Below, piece by piece: positions 21,000 through 35,000 of a DNA stretch of 64,000 nucleotides. The position numbers were made by a program, and so were the translations under genes. A model generated the notes under the pieces. That model was not told the DNA's origin. It saw nothing but the letters and a program-made list of their open reading frames with translations, and ran no database searches. The DNA is from Hanleya hanleyi (Eukaryota; Mollusca; Polyplacophora; Lepidopleurida; Hanleyidae). Numbering within the stretch: position 1 is the first letter of the stretch; each line of letters opens with the position of its first letter. Where the stretch lies: positions 19,473-83,472 of the forward strand of contig JAVTVY010018675.1 in assembly GCA_036873755.1 (NCBI GenBank). The letters are read 5' to 3'.

Positions 21000-23900
21000 T
21001 ATTTTTATCGCATATATACATGTAGTGCATTCTATTCTCGTTGCTTGTACATGTATGTTTGAGATTTATGTTTTAATGCTGCAGTATTCGGCAGTGTCAG
21101 ACTGTGGCGTACTAGTTAATCGTATCCATTGTGATTTTTTAAAGACTTTCGTGCTTTAGGCTTTCAAAAAATCACACTTAGATATCATGTGTAGCTATAG
21201 TTAAACAGAAGATTGCTAGGTGTATGAATTATAAAGTTTTGAATCATCAATTTATGAAAATAATTTGTGTAAATATTCGAGAATGAGTCCACATTTGAAA
21301 GTAAAATGAAAATGAACTGTTAGTACATCTCCACAAATTCATACCTGTCCTTGCTTGGCTTAAGTCCATGAAAGGAGCATAATTCATTAAGGCAGAGAGA
21401 ACGTAAGGACGAAAACAATGACCCAATCATCTTATGGTCATGAGATAATAACGGCAATGAATATTACCAGGAGTTTTCATTAACTTCTGATATTACTGAT
21501 ATTCCATGAGGTATTACTGGAATATCATGGACAAACACTGGGACTATCCAAAACTTGACGCTGTGCAATCCGATGGTCAGAAGTTATCTCCCTTTATTTA
21601 GAGGGATAACTATAGATGCACCAGCATCACCATATTAAAATCTGTTCTGTGTGATTCTGAAATCTAGACGATGTGTTGGTATGGTACTATACTCGTCTGA
21701 ATCGTGATCATATTATGTTCATAAAGATTTTGAGAATTTGGAATCTCAGAACATAGGTGATTATACATATGCTCTCATAACAGTGAATCTCATTCTTGCT
21801 GGAATTGAAATGTTTCTGGTACCATACATCTGACAGCTGTACAAATGTGTACAGGAATATCCCTTCAAGCTATAATGATGGTATAATTATTATGAAGATG
21901 ACTTCAAGTTGGTATAATATTTTACCCGAAGAGACATTCTGTTTTCATTCCTACCATAGTACTTATTCCTAAATTTAATCAGCATATTTGTCTATTTTGA
22001 TTTCGATTACCAGATGCCAAATAGTGTCGAGTCACAGCTTGGCCTGTGTATTCCAGACAGCTGTTAAGCTCAGCGGAGTAATTTATGTATCTATTTTTAT
22101 CTCTTCTTAAATTGGAATAACGGTTCTGTACCAATTTTAAATACTGTTACATATTGATTTTGTATTATCTTGTGTATAAACCTTAATCGTCTTTTCATCT
22201 CGATATTCATGTTTATCTATAAAGTGTGTTGGTAAGACCCTTTTTTTTTTAGTTTGACGTCCACACCGAAAAATCATTTCGATCAATTAAAATAATTTCA
22301 AATTTAAGTTGGTAGAGGGAAAGAAAATAATATTGATAAGATCAGTTTTTTTCAAATTTATTTCCAGAATTTGAAACAAATTTAAATTCATATTTTTTTA
22401 TTACATACTTTGAAGAATGAATTATGATATTTGGTCTGAAATAATACCTACTTTACTGTAGCCCACTGAATGCTCACCAATAATAAACAACCACAATCAA
22501 GCATCACGTTCCTTGTTCAAATGATAGTTCTCTTCAATAAGATAAGTCATCTTTTATTTTTATTCCCGTCTCCGAAGTTGTCCGACATCTGAACATAAAA
22601 ATCCAGTAAACCAACTAATGAAAAGTACCGGTAGTGAAACAAAAGCAATCATTGCATTGTGACTGGGAATCTCGTGCGTAATAATTAATCTACTGTTGGC
22701 ATGGAATTAGAATCCATGGCAACAGACTGGCAACTCCTGTAGGTAGCCTTGTGGGTAATTTTGGCTAACAGAAGCCAAATTTGGCTGCAGAGCAAAATCT
22801 CAGACCTGTGTTGTGCATAATGGGTATAGCCAGAAGCTAATGAACTAGAAGTGTGCATCATCAGATTGGACTAGCTAGACGGCACTGGCACTCTTCAGTC
22901 TACACCACTACTCTTGTACAGCTAGCGCTTACACGTACAAGATGGAAAGCAAAGTCGCCATGCGGAGGATCCGGGGCGAGACTAATTATGTACATTTCAT
23001 AGGCCGAGTATTCAAATTCCAGCATCAGCTCATCTCCCATGATACAATATTGGATTTTTGTTTTGAATCTGCGCGAACATGACCTGTACCAATCTTGGGG
23101 CGAAACTAAGTCACTTCGTGTGTTATAAGCAGAGAAGCGGTGGCCAATGCATTTTAGCTATAGTCTCGGGCAAGGATGCAGATTTCAAGTTCGTTTACTT
23201 CTGATAGAACCTAACTGATATCATACTTGGGGCTTTTGTTTGGTAAAATAGATTTTTGCCACAATATTGCTTTGGGGACATCGAAAAACTAATTGCTCTC
23301 ATGCCTGAAAATGTTAGTTGGATCCTTACATCATGTACAAGTGCAGTTTCTAGGAGTTTCGAACTGATAATTTTGCCTAGGACTTGCACAATACAGACAG
23401 TGAATGGACATTCCAATCCTGGATGTTGATAGACTCACTGGGCCAGAAAGGTTTGAAATGGACAGAACGGAAGTGGTAATACTGGCAGCTGATTGGCTAC
23501 ATTGTATAACGGATTGTACTTGTGTGTTGAAAGCTTTGAGATTTGACGACACTCTGTGACGTGTTGTCGTGATAACATATATCAGGGTTCCGATTTGCCA
23601 ACTGCGTTAATATTCCACGAAGGTGAATCTTTGTATAAATCCGGTGAGAATTGTACATGTGTATGTAGAAGATTCGATGATAGATTGAGAATAAGGCCAT
23701 ATCAATTTTATTGTTTGTTTTACTGGCAGTATCATTTAATTATTTTTTTTCAAGACTGGAAGTGAGAATAAAATAAATAATAAATAAATAGACCAGACGA
23801 TCTACCCACAGAAAGAATGGGCGAATTTCAAATGTCCAGTTTACTGTTATTTTTATTATTACCACCAATCTTTAAAAAAAATAATAATAATAAAATTGGT

Positions 23901-24655
23901 GTGGCCAAACAATGTACAAAGTTGTTTATATAGCTGAAGTCTACAGCTGGCATTACGAAAATGCTGGACATTTCAGTGGGAATGTGTGATATTCTATGTA
24001 TGAATTATACTGAGATTTGCACCAGTTGATTAAGTTGTAGTGTTTGATAGACAATAGGAGTGTCAGAGTTTATGGTGATTTATCAAATAATTCACTCACA
24101 GGAATTGAGTTATCCCAGCCCAAAATAATTTGGGAGTTGATCAAATTTACTAGAATCGAAAGTTTATAGAAGGATGATACAAAAACAGGACTTGTACAGT
24201 CAAACTTGCTTTTATGGCCACCTTTTATTGAGCAACCACTGGTCTTTATGGACCACAGGGGGTTTCTATGTTAAATTACTTTTGTTAATTTAAAGTGATT
24301 GTAAACCCTCAAGTAAAGTTTACATCAAATGAAAGACCATTGGAAACAGTGTCTGAAAATAGTTCTCATTTTTTTTTTTTTTTTCAATTTTATTACACAG
24401 AGTAAACTGCAAATAAAGCATGGTATTCTATGGTGGTCTGTTGTGATCATATCTAGGTCCGGTGACATCACACTGCCTTAATACGTATATTTCAAACTTT
24501 GTATGCACTTTCTAATACTTGACTCAAACTTAAGGTGTGTATACTTTGAGTTTCAACACAGACCCACTGTTCCAATGTGCATGTTTCACCAAAATCGATG
24601 AAAGTAAATGCAAGATTCAGATTGACTTGGTACTTAATGAGTTAACATACAAAAG

Positions 24656-25153
24656 TTAAAGGTGAAATGCAAAGGTTTTTAGATTCTCTTTTTCACATTT
24701 TATATAGGTTGAATAATGATAGAAATACCAGTCTATCTACTTTACTTGGTTTAATTTGAATTATCTTGTTTGCTAGAATCTTTTAAAAAATTGGTACCCC
24801 TAGCACAGCTGAATTCAGATTTGCAAAACCTCATCGCTTATCTTTCCTTGATTGTGACGTCACGTCAGACCAGCCGCCCGGAGACTGAACGTTACAAGTA
24901 TTGACGCCCGGCCAGATGGTCTGATGTGACGTCACAAACGAACGTCAAACAAGGGCAGATAAGCGATGCGGATTTAATTTCTGAAATCGGCCGGGCTTGA
25001 GATGCCAATTTTGAAGCACTTTTCAAAAGCTACCAGGAGACAAAATACTTCAAATAAAACCAAACAGAGTATTTGGGCTGATATTTCCATCATTAACTAG
25101 CCCGCGAAGAATATAAATAGGAAAATATGAAAACCTTTGCATTTCACCTTTAA
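24656..25153. mobile_element. 498-bp TTAA-flanked MITE with perfect 20-bp terminal inverted repeats
   Basis: After TTAA the left end reads AGGTGAAATGCAAAGGTTTT, and the right end before TTAA is its exact complement. Non-coding. TTAA targets fit piggyBac or Kolobok. An older copy is at 20569-20999. Confidence 0.75.
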
Positions 25154-26058
25154 GTACTTTTTTCCCGGTAAGAAAAAATTGCATAAATGAAGTAAAAATT
25201 TATTTGGATACAGTTGAAATTTGTCTTTCCTTTGACCTTCACTTCGTCAGAGGGTTTACTATCGCTTTAAACAACCTCCTGCCTTGGGGGACCCCTTTTT
25301 CTGTTTCCCCAAAGTGGCCTCTTACCGAACTCCATAATATTCTACTACATTTCGACCATGTTTTCTACCATTTTGTCATCTTCATGTTTCGATCACGTGA
25401 TAATTTCTGGGATGGAGGAATAGCACTTTCCTGTGATTTCAATAATTAAGAGTAATTCCATATATTTATACACTGGTGTGACCATGCAGGGTGTACGTCA
25501 TTCAGTAGTCCGGATTACACTAAAATAACACTAGTACAGGCGAATGGTCCCAGAAATGATCCAAGTAGTCAATTGCACATTAATTGTATAAATGCAATAC
25601 TATGCAATGAGATTTTGGCTTAACTACAGCATTATATTGTGTTACTGTTTAATAAATTAAGTAGCATATGTTGGACAAAGCTGGATCGTCCGGATCATAG
25701 CTTCACCGATTCAACGGAAATGTGATCTCATAGTATCATGTGGATGCTAATTATTAGCGAGTTCATTACATTTGTTAACTAGGTTACACTTACGTAGCAG
25801 GAAAGAATAAATATTCCCGTGCTGTTTTCATTAGTCCAACTTCTGATGTGCATCTTAGAGACCACTTCTCAAAAGAGGAGAAATAAATTATTTATTATGA
25901 CTACAATTATTGTTGTTGATATTTGTGCTCTTCACCTGTGGTTTATTCGGGTCTCCAAGGCCAGACTGATAACACAGACCGCTATTCTCGGCCAAGCTGT
26001 TGAAGAGTAGCAGACATTGAAGCATCACTTGTTTCATCACATGGTTCATTTCCACAAG

Positions 26059-26460
26059 TCCAGGTAAATCCTATATCCTTGCAGAGGGTTTATCTGGACT
26101 TTTTTTGGTGATTCAGAAGAGTTCTGGAGTCGATGCCTCTATCATACAATCTCGTACATTTCATCACCCGTGCTTGTTTTGAATCAGCATGTCGGTCTCC
26201 CAAGTCTGTGGTTTTTGCTTTGACTCCCGATGTCGATTTCAGCCCGACTTCAAAGTAGTTTGGCCAACAATTAAATTTGAATCTTTTACATCTCATACCT
26301 CCCAGCGGATTGGTGTAATCAGCTAGCTCAGCGCGTTTCCTGATTGGTTTGATGTAGAGGAAACCCCTCGATCTATTTATATCCAGAACTGGTATGGGTA
26401 AACTAACCAAGCCAGTGTGTATCGATCCCAACAGATCGATCGATACACTGGCTCGCGGGG
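26059..26460. repeat. Dispersed repeat, inverted copy of 32395-32730
   Basis: GTCCAGGTAAATCCT, GATGTCGATTTCAGCCCGAC and TTTATATCCAGAACTGG match the complement of the other copy (GTCCAGGTAAACCCT, GGCTGAAATCGACATCGGGT, TTCTGGATATAAATAG). Family unknown. Confidence 0.55.
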
Positions 26461-26721
26461 ATGCATATGGTTAGGCTGGAGGAGTAGCAATTCCCGAGTT
26501 GCACAATAATCAAGTTAATCCTTAAACATCACAGAGCTGCACCGATAGGAACATCTGGTGCATTGTGACGGTCAGTTCATGGGGTGGTTTACCTGCTGAA
26601 CTGATGTACATGTGATGAATATATCGTCAAATCACCCTACTGTTCCACGAAAGGACCATTAATCTTACATTTATTATAGTTTGGCAAGTTCGGGTCAAAA
26701 ATAGTTCAGTTATCATCGATT

Positions 26722-26780
26722 AAATGACTGAAATATAGTTGAAAGCGACGTTAAATCATATTCACTCACTCACCCACTCG
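26722..26780 (+). mobile_element. SINE tail fragment
   Basis: ATGACTGAAATATAGTTGAA, AGCGACGTTAAATCATATTC and a CACTC repeat. Only the shared 3' part is present. Confidence 0.5.
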
Positions 26781-27480
26781 ATTAAAAATATTTCCAAAGT
26801 TAAACAAGAGCCCAAGGGGCTTCAATATACGCCCGTATATCTGAAATTACATTGGTTCAAATTTCAAGGTTGTTTAATAGCCTTGATTCCAATTGATGTA
26901 GCAATCCAGAGAAAGGTCTACAATTTTTTGCTTATGAGAATGTAACATATATCACATCTTATATTGAATGATAAACTAAAATGAGCTTAACTCTTGATAA
27001 CTAGTTGACCTTGAAGCAAGAGCTGAGAGCTCACATATCCCACACTGATATCGACAATAGTCAAACACAAGAAAATAATAGTTTTCCTGCAAATGGATTC
27101 CTTTCAGACGAGAGAATTTTTCATGAAGGAAGAAGAAAGTGATGAAGTAAACCTTTGTTCTTGAGTTAATAAACAGGTGTGAAGTTCATAAAGGATTCCT
27201 CTACCCGTTAAATTAGTAAATGTATGGTTTTTATTTCACAACAGTTTAACTAAATGAAGCGTTTCAAACATGGAAGACAACTTCACAGGGCAATACCATA
27301 TAAATGCAGGGGAAAGAACTTCGGATATTCCAACAATATTCCCACACATTTAGTCAGCTATGCTGGATTCAGTTTTGGGGGACTGCAACCTAGACCTTTG
27401 ACAAATTGATGTCATATGTATGGCTCCACTTTGCCATGCGAGTAAGGTATACTCAAAGTTTGGTACCAATCCATACCTTA

Positions 27481-28816
27481 AAACTAGAGCTATCGCATGG
27501 ACAACATGAATTGCAGGCAAGCACCTAAAAGGTGCGTGGACCCCTCAGCCTGTTTTTTTTTTTTTAGTCAATTAAGATCAGGGCTGCATCTAGAGCCAAC
27601 TTAGTTTCGGAAAACATATGGGCGCCCAAAACTCAAATGAAACAAAAAACGAAAGTGTTGTTGTTGTTCAATTTGAAAGGATTTCTGAAGGAAATACTAG
27701 AAAAAGCCTCTGGGATCCTCAATATCGATCCGATTGCATAGCTGGGTATTGAATTTCATGTTAATAAACCTCTGTTTTGTGAGTGATCACCGGCTATTTG
27801 CGCCGAAATTCACTTTCAAAAATTGGACCCTCAATAATGAATTACGAGAAGGAACTGAGAGTTTGGGATCGGAACCTGAAAAAAATCCCTGGACACCATA
27901 TAAAAGAGACATAGGTTTCATGCGAGTGGTGTGCTGGGATTACAGCATGCAAGAAAGTGTAGCTTTATCAGTGGCAATTTATGCATTGCACAAGTCTGAT
28001 TACAAGTAAACACACTGATTGACACAGGCCCACCCTTATCATTTTGGGGGGGGGGGGGCATAAACTTCAGGTATACAAACTGGTTCAAAATTGCCCAGTC
28101 AGGCTAAAAATGGGCTCTCCTAATCACTCGTTTTAAATAATTTCCAAGGTACAGTAACATGTTTGGTGACAAAAATTGATAAAAATGTTGTACCAGTTAA
28201 ATGTGTGGACACAAATATGGTTCATGCAAAAGTTTTAGGATAAAACATATGATGTAGAATAGAATGATTTAATAGCAAAATTAAAGAAAAATGTTGTCCT
28301 TCATTCAATGAGAATCTTTCTTGTATCAGGGAACCTTCAAAATTCACAATGAAACATGCAACCAAGGGTTCCCGATGGGCATAGATAATAGTGCAAAAGC
28401 TAAGCCATCAATAAATAATAAAAAAATAAAAAATCATGAAATAATTATAACCATCTGAAAAGCTAATCATTTCATCAGTCAACATTCAGGAAGCTCTCAC
28501 CGAAGTTTTGTCAGGCCCGACTTGATAGATCTACAGATATTCAGCGGACAAGAACATGTTGATGGGCATAGATAGCAGTGCAAAAGCTGAGCCATCAATA
28601 AATAATAAAAAAAAATAATTAAAAATCATGAAATCATCATAGCCACCTGAAAATCTAATCATTTAATCAGTCAACATTCAGGAAGCTCTCACCAAAGTTT
28701 GGTCGGGCCCGACTTCATACATCTGCAGATATTCAGCGGACAAGAACATGTTGACGGACGGACGGACGTACGTACATGGCAACGACAAGACCCCACAGCC
28801 CTATGGGCTGAGGGGT
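27481..28816. mobile_element. Pearl-like element with two about 190-bp repeats
   Basis: Two near-identical blocks at about 28372-28560 and 28561-28750 begin GATGGGCATAGATA and end AGCGGACAAGAACATGTT. They are followed by (GGAC)n and a terminal hairpin CCCCACAGCCC / GGGCTGAGGGG at 28791-28815. A matching CCCCTCAGCC lies near the left end at 27541. The interior 27560-28370 is unlike the other elements. Confidence 0.5.
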
Positions 28817-28904
28817 AACAAATGTTAATGGATGAATGGACAGAACGCAACATCGCATTACACGACCTCGTCTTCAACAGGCATAAGAAAATGTGACTTT
28901 TAAT

Positions 28905-29890
28905 GATAATGATTTCTTGATTTTGGGGTCACAGTGACCTTGATCTTTGACCTTGACCTCAATTTTGGTACACAACACATCGTCTTCTCTCAATCTATCA
29001 ATGCACACAAAAAAATCATGAGTTTTAATAATTTCCTGATTTTGGGGTCACAGTGACCTTGATCTTGACCTTGGCCTAATTTTGTACATGACAAACCGTC
29101 TCCCATCAATTTCTCAATGGACACAAAAAAATCATGATTTTTAACTATTTCACGATTTTGGGGTCACAGTGACCTTGACCTTTGACCTACATTTTGGTAT
29201 GTGACACATTGTGTCCCTCTAATGTATCTACTGACGCCAAAAAAAAACGTTATTTCTAAAAAATTCCTAATTTTGGGGTCAGTGACCTTTGACCTTGACC
29301 TAATTTTTGGTATGCATCACTTCATTTCCGCCTATTAAATCCACTCACAAAAAATTAAAATTTTTTAATGATTTCCTGATTTTTCGATCACACTGACCTT
29401 TGACCTCTGACCTTGACCTACATTTAATATGCAACACATCGTCCCTCCCCTAGGGCATCCACTCACCAAAAATTAGAACTGTAGATAGAAAACTCAACGA
29501 TCAATGATTTCCTGATTTTTGGCAACAGTGACCTTTGACCTCTGACCTCGACCTCAATTTTGGTGCGCGACACATCGTCTCCACCTGGCGTATCCACTCA
29601 CAAAAAATTGCAACTGTGGATAGAAAACGTTCATAGATATAGACCGGACACGAACACTTCAGTGATTTCCTGTTTTTTAGGCCTGTGACCTTTGACCTGT
29701 GACCTCGACCTTCATTTTGGTATGCGACACATCGTCTCCCCGTAGGGTATCCACTCACCAAAAATTGGAACTGTAAATAGAAAACTGTTCCAGATATAGA
29801 CCGGACACGGGGGACGGACAGACGGGCGGACGGACAGACGGACGGAAACCGCCATCACATAATACGTCCGCCTTTTGGGCGGGCGTATAA
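28905..29890. mobile_element. Pearl-like element with about seven 110-160-bp repeats containing DR1 sites
   Basis: Repeats begin GATTTCCTGATTTTGGGG near 28910, 29030, 29146, 29260, 29370, 29504 and 29663. Each carries TGACCT half-sites, including exact TGACCTTTGACCT in at least five. It ends with a (GGAC/AGAC)n tract and hairpin ACGTCCGCC / GGGCGGGCGT at 29863-29886, the same terminal design as the neighbouring elements. Confidence 0.6.
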
Positions 29891-30715
29891 AAAGCTGGGA
29901 AAGAGACAGAATGAACGAAGCGCGGTGAACCTATCTTGATGCACCTGCCAGAACTGTTAACGCAGCTCTATTATTAAAGAATTAACTTGAATTTTGTGCA
30001 AGTCCAGAAATTTCCTCAGTTTTCTCCCTTTATTGTGCTGTTCCGGTCGATCATTTAACGATTGGTTTCAGTCTCTTGTGTTTTTAAGTCTGCAAGAGCG
30101 GTTGATCACTCTCCTGGATTTTGTTTTGCTCGAGTCATTCACTCTCTCCAATATCATGAAGATCACTCTCCAGTGTATTGGCAGTTTTGAGGAGAGTGAT
30201 TAAAAGCTCTCCTGGTGAAAAATTTAGGAGCGTGATAGAGAATGAGAGTGACTCCCCGTGAAACCGTTAGAATGCTGTTCTGGGTCAGCATCAGCGATAC
30301 TGTGATAATATAAAGACAAAAGTTCTCACCAAGTAACTAAGAGTTTAATGAAGTGTCATAAAATAGATCATACAAAAATAATACTAGTCTGCACATAAAA
30401 GTTTGTCGTTCAGTGCCCGCTTTGTGGGGTATCGCAGACCTGAAAATAAGGCACAGGACACTCATATATCACCCCCATCAGAGGATATGGCACATGCCAT
30501 GACCTTTCCACTCATGATATCTGTACACAAATACGGGCTATCTCATTCTGATTTGCAGGGGGTTTTATTAGAAATGTCAGGTGCTTACTTTCAGGCTTCG
30601 TATAGCTTGTTAAAGTGTGCTATTCTAAACAAAGCATATAAGCAAATGCATTGAGACATGCATATATCAGTATACAAGTGAGAGGTCATTTCCAAATATC
30701 AACCATGATATTATA

Positions 30716-30942
30716 GTGAGTGATTGAGTAGGATTTAATGTCATTTTTAACAATTTTTCAGTCATGTCATGACGTCAATGGTGCCTACACGTCTCAGGGA
30801 GACTTTCGCCCAAAGTCCTATTTTCCTGGACACTGATCAGTCCAGACAGTACAGCACCCGGTCACCCATCTGAGTTTGGACCAGACTCCATGTTGCCTAA
30901 GTTCGGTGATATGATGAGAACCGGTGTGCCCAATGCTATATG
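30716..30942 (-). mobile_element. 5S-rRNA-derived SINE with target-site duplication
   Basis: Read on the - strand, the head follows 5S rRNA: CACCGGTTCTCATC, ATCACCGAACTTAGGCAAC, GGAGTCTGGTCC, GATGGGTGACC and GGGTGCTGTA in order. The tail AATGACATTAAATCCTACTC plus CACTCAC-type repeat is a variant of the tail of the tRNA-type SINEs nearby. Flanks CCATGATATTATA (30703-30715) and CCATGATATTTTA (30943-30955) match at 12 of 13 bases. It resembles the SINE3 class. Confidence 0.75.
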
Positions 30943-32047
30943 CCATGATATTTTATCAACCATGATATTATATCACCCAGGAACCACTATGTTATGATAT
31001 TGATATTCTCAGAATAAAGGCATCGTTCAGCAGAAATGAGCACATCTTCATACACCAGACCACCCTTGGTTCATTAGCGAACCCATCTTCAAAACATCAG
31101 AATATAGCACGAAAATTCACCTAGGTCTATCCTTGTTCCTGCACATCAAGCCTCAAACTTGGTCAAGGGAGATAACTTTGTTGAATTTGTTTTTGCAAAA
31201 ATACAGCGCTGACCTGCATGGTTCAGGATGCACACGTGAATCAGAAACCAAAGACATATTGTTGGCTTTATCGAAGGTGTGATAGTAGTACATTGATATT
31301 ATGTTACGCATACAGTATATGTATTCGCGGACCAGACCTCCACATTCGTTTATCCACGATCAGCAAAATCCTAAATCGCACAACCTTCCGTCTAATAATT
31401 TATCCTCGTTATTCATATCTACCATACCTATAGTAGGAATCTATAGCTCTTTCTTGGAAGAGCTAACAAAATATACTTTATACAGTCTCTATATAAAAGT
31501 CGGATCAATTGCATTAATGCACAACAAAAAATGAATCAATAATTAAAGAATATGCACTGTCATAAAATCAATATATATTAGGTAAGTGCACAAATTTGAA
31601 CTGATCCAAGTTTTCTCAACTAATCCTTTTTTTTAGTTCCTGCAGCATTAATTGATATAAACCACTCCTATTTTAGCTCACATCCGGTAAAATTGAAATT
31701 GACTCAAAAAATGCATGAACAAAGTACATGTTAAAATAACATTATCTACACAAAATCTTTGCGCATACATGTCGGATTCTCACAAATATCAAACAATCAG
31801 AAAACGTCAATTTGCAATGATCAGGAGGACGAATGCAAACAAATGTCGAATTTGTACTGGTGTAAGAAATTTTCTTCAATTTCCTTTCGCAATTCTCAAT
31901 TTGACTGTCACAAATTTACCAATATTGAATAACACAGCAGAGACAAGGGACAGAAATGAGCCGATACAAGAAGCTTTGTCCATTGTTGTTGTTGCAATCC
32001 GGTGAACAGGTAATCACAGGAGTTGTATTGTTCAGGTGAGATCGTCA

Positions 32048-35000
32048 CTAATTGTCTTTTTTCGTCTCCTCTCCCATGTCTCCTCCCGCAATAGACAGTT
32101 TCTTCTGGAAATATAAAAAAATAATTTCAATTTAACTCAATTCACATTTTTCACCCGTGTTCTAAAGAAATAAGTCAGTACAGAGTGAAATCGACCTAGA
32201 GGCCCTCAAAAGGTTCTGAAGACCGAGACCAGCTCAATGCTTCTGTTAGGTATTGTGTTCACAAGCAAATAAGAATTATTCACGTTTCGACCACTGCTAA
32301 TGCAAATCTGGATGAAGAGGTCCTCATGAAGCAGTGTTTTTTCAGGAATCAAGTTTAGCTCAATTTGCTCCTTAGATAATTCATCCTCGCAAGCCAGTGT
32401 AGCAGTTCTGGATATAAATAGCTCGAGAGGTTTCCACTTAACCAAACCAATCAGTAAGTGCGCTAAAGCAGCTCATCAGGCCAATCCTCAGCGAGGTTTG
32501 AGTTTTGACTGGTTTGAATTTCATCGCCAGCCAGACTACCTTTCAAGTTAGGCTGAAATCGACATCGGGTGTCGAAGCGAAAATCACAGGTTTCCGATAC
32601 CGACACGCTAATTCAAAACAACCGCGAGGATGAAATGTACGAGATTGTGTAATAAACGCAATGACTCGAGAACTCATAAAAATCACCAAAAAGGTCCAGG
32701 TAAACCCTCTGCGAGGATTTATGGATTGCCTGGACTCGTGCAGATGTAGATATTGTGTTCAAAAGCAACTACGACAGAATATTAACACATTTACCTCAGA
32801 CCCATACGCATGCAGGATTTCTGGCAGGTGCGAGTTTAGGAAATGTGAAACCTAAGTTCTAGCAATGCATGCTGAATAAGTGCATCATTCTAGCGGGGTC
32901 CGGGGCATCTCTCCACCCCCCCACCCCCACCCCAAAGTAAAATTTGGAAAAATAGACTTCACTTGGAGCATTGTAGAGCGTCATGGGGATCAATTACTGC
33001 TATGATATGGCTGCCATTGGTTTGCTTTTTTAGTTTTCAAAAATGCGGAAAACATGTTTTTTTTTACAACATATGGGTTTATATGAATTACAACGCAGCA
33101 AGGAAGCAATCAGAGATTGCTCAATTGTATGCCCCCCTTCCGCTTTAATCCGACACTGCTCCACCATTGTTCTGTTTTGTATTGGTCTGTGGAGGCCTAA
33201 TTTGGCTAATTATAAAAATTCTGTTTCAGTCACTTTTTTCGGCATGCCTCGCATAATACATGTACATATTCCACCCGGGACTTACGCCAAATTCAAAAAT
33301 GTGACCTGGTTATGAGACCTACATTCCTTGGGAGTATATTGTGGTGAAATTATGAAGTGATCGTGAACTTTGAATTTTGCATCCAATTCACTCTTTTTGG
33401 GGCAATTTCATACTTCAGGACCTATGTGATCTACTTTGGAATGTGCTTTGGACAAATAAATATATCCCATTCATTTAGGTTTGATGAACAAAAGGCCATA
33501 ACTCTTGAAAATATAACCGAAAGCAGAGAAACTTCACGCTGCACAACTATGGGGTACTGACCACATATCATGCAAATTCCATAATTGTCCATACAATATT
33601 AACCGAGATCTAGCCCGGACAAGTCCCAATTCACAAAGATTTCAAGAACAAAAGGGCCATAATTCTTGAAATATACGCGAAACGCGGAGAAACTTCACAC
33701 TGCACAACTACAGGGCACTCACCACATATCCTGCAAATTCCATACTTGTCCATACAATATTAACCGAGATCCAGCCTGGACAAGTCCCAATTCACAAAGA
33801 CTTGATGAACAAAGGGCCATAACTCTTGAAAATATATGCGAAACGCAAAGAAACTTCACGCTGCACAACTACAGGGCACTGACCACATACCCTGCAAATT
33901 TCATAATTGTCCATACAATATTAACCAAGATCCAGCCCGGACAAGTCCCAATTCACGGAGATTTCAGGAACAAAGGGCCAGAACTTTTGAAAATATAGGC
34001 GGAACAGGGAGAAACTTTACGCTGCACAACTGTGGGGCACTGACCACAGGTCATGCAAATTTCATACTTGTTCATACAATATTAACCAAGATCCAGCCCG
34101 GACAAGTCCCACTCACAGAGATTTCAGAAAAAGGGCCATAACTCTTGAAAATGATACCGGAACTCGGAAAAAACTCTACGCTGCACAACTATGAGCCACT
34201 GGCCACATTCCATGCAAGTTTCAATCCTGTCCATCAATTATTAACCGAGATATCGCGCGGACAAGAAATTCGGACGGACGGACGGACAAAGCGATCGCTA
34301 TATGCCCCCCCCCCTCTAGTTAGAGGGGGGGCATAACAACAGTCATTCATTCAGGAGAAATACACAATACCAGCAATGGATTATTTCACTATTCATCGTT
34401 ATTATGTATCAGAACCATATTCAGCATGCTGCGAGTCTCCAGAAGTCTCTGGCTGTGAAGAACTCAATAACAGAGCGAGTGGTGCGTAAATCTAATATTG
34501 ACGTTACGGAAGTCGGACAATTGCCAATTTTCTCACCCCATATGATGAAATATTTATGGTATTCGTCAAGAAACAGTTGATTTTCTTTTTATTACATACT
34601 TCTGTTGTACTACTTTATTCTGGATGTTTGGAAATATTAAAATAATTGAGATTTTGTGGTGCTTTTTGACTGAAGGTACACTGAGATATTGAATAGCTTC
34701 ACCCTGACGTCACTCACAGACTACTTGGCGGTCAACAAATTCTACGTGCTGCATCTGCAATCAAATTTCTTTCAGTCGGGTATCTTGCACTGTGATAGCA
34801 CTTTAGTATCGATGGCATTCAGCAGATCTAACGAATTTTGTTAGCTCTGTCCTCCAAATAACTGATTTTCATGCCGACCCGTCATTTCCGCGCTAGTTCG
34901 TGTTGCACTCTGCCCTACTCTGGTCAGTCAGTGTCGCTATGTGAGAGTGTAGTTGCACGCGTACATGACCAGCGGTCCTATTGTCATCATTCCGAGTATT

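Larger units (their letters stand above)
18000..30700. other. Gene-poor region between HDHD5 and BCAP31
   Basis: Apart from the MITEs, SINE pieces and pearl-like elements listed separately, I see no exon with recognisable protein similarity on either strand. Open frames are short and lack splice-compatible neighbours. Simple-sequence tracts occur at 18800 (poly-G), 23765-23790 (AAATAA)n and 24370 (poly-T). Confidence 0.45.

Noticed and set aside
30850..30942. Functional 5S rRNA gene
   Set aside because: Only part of 5S is present, with many changes, fused to a SINE tail.
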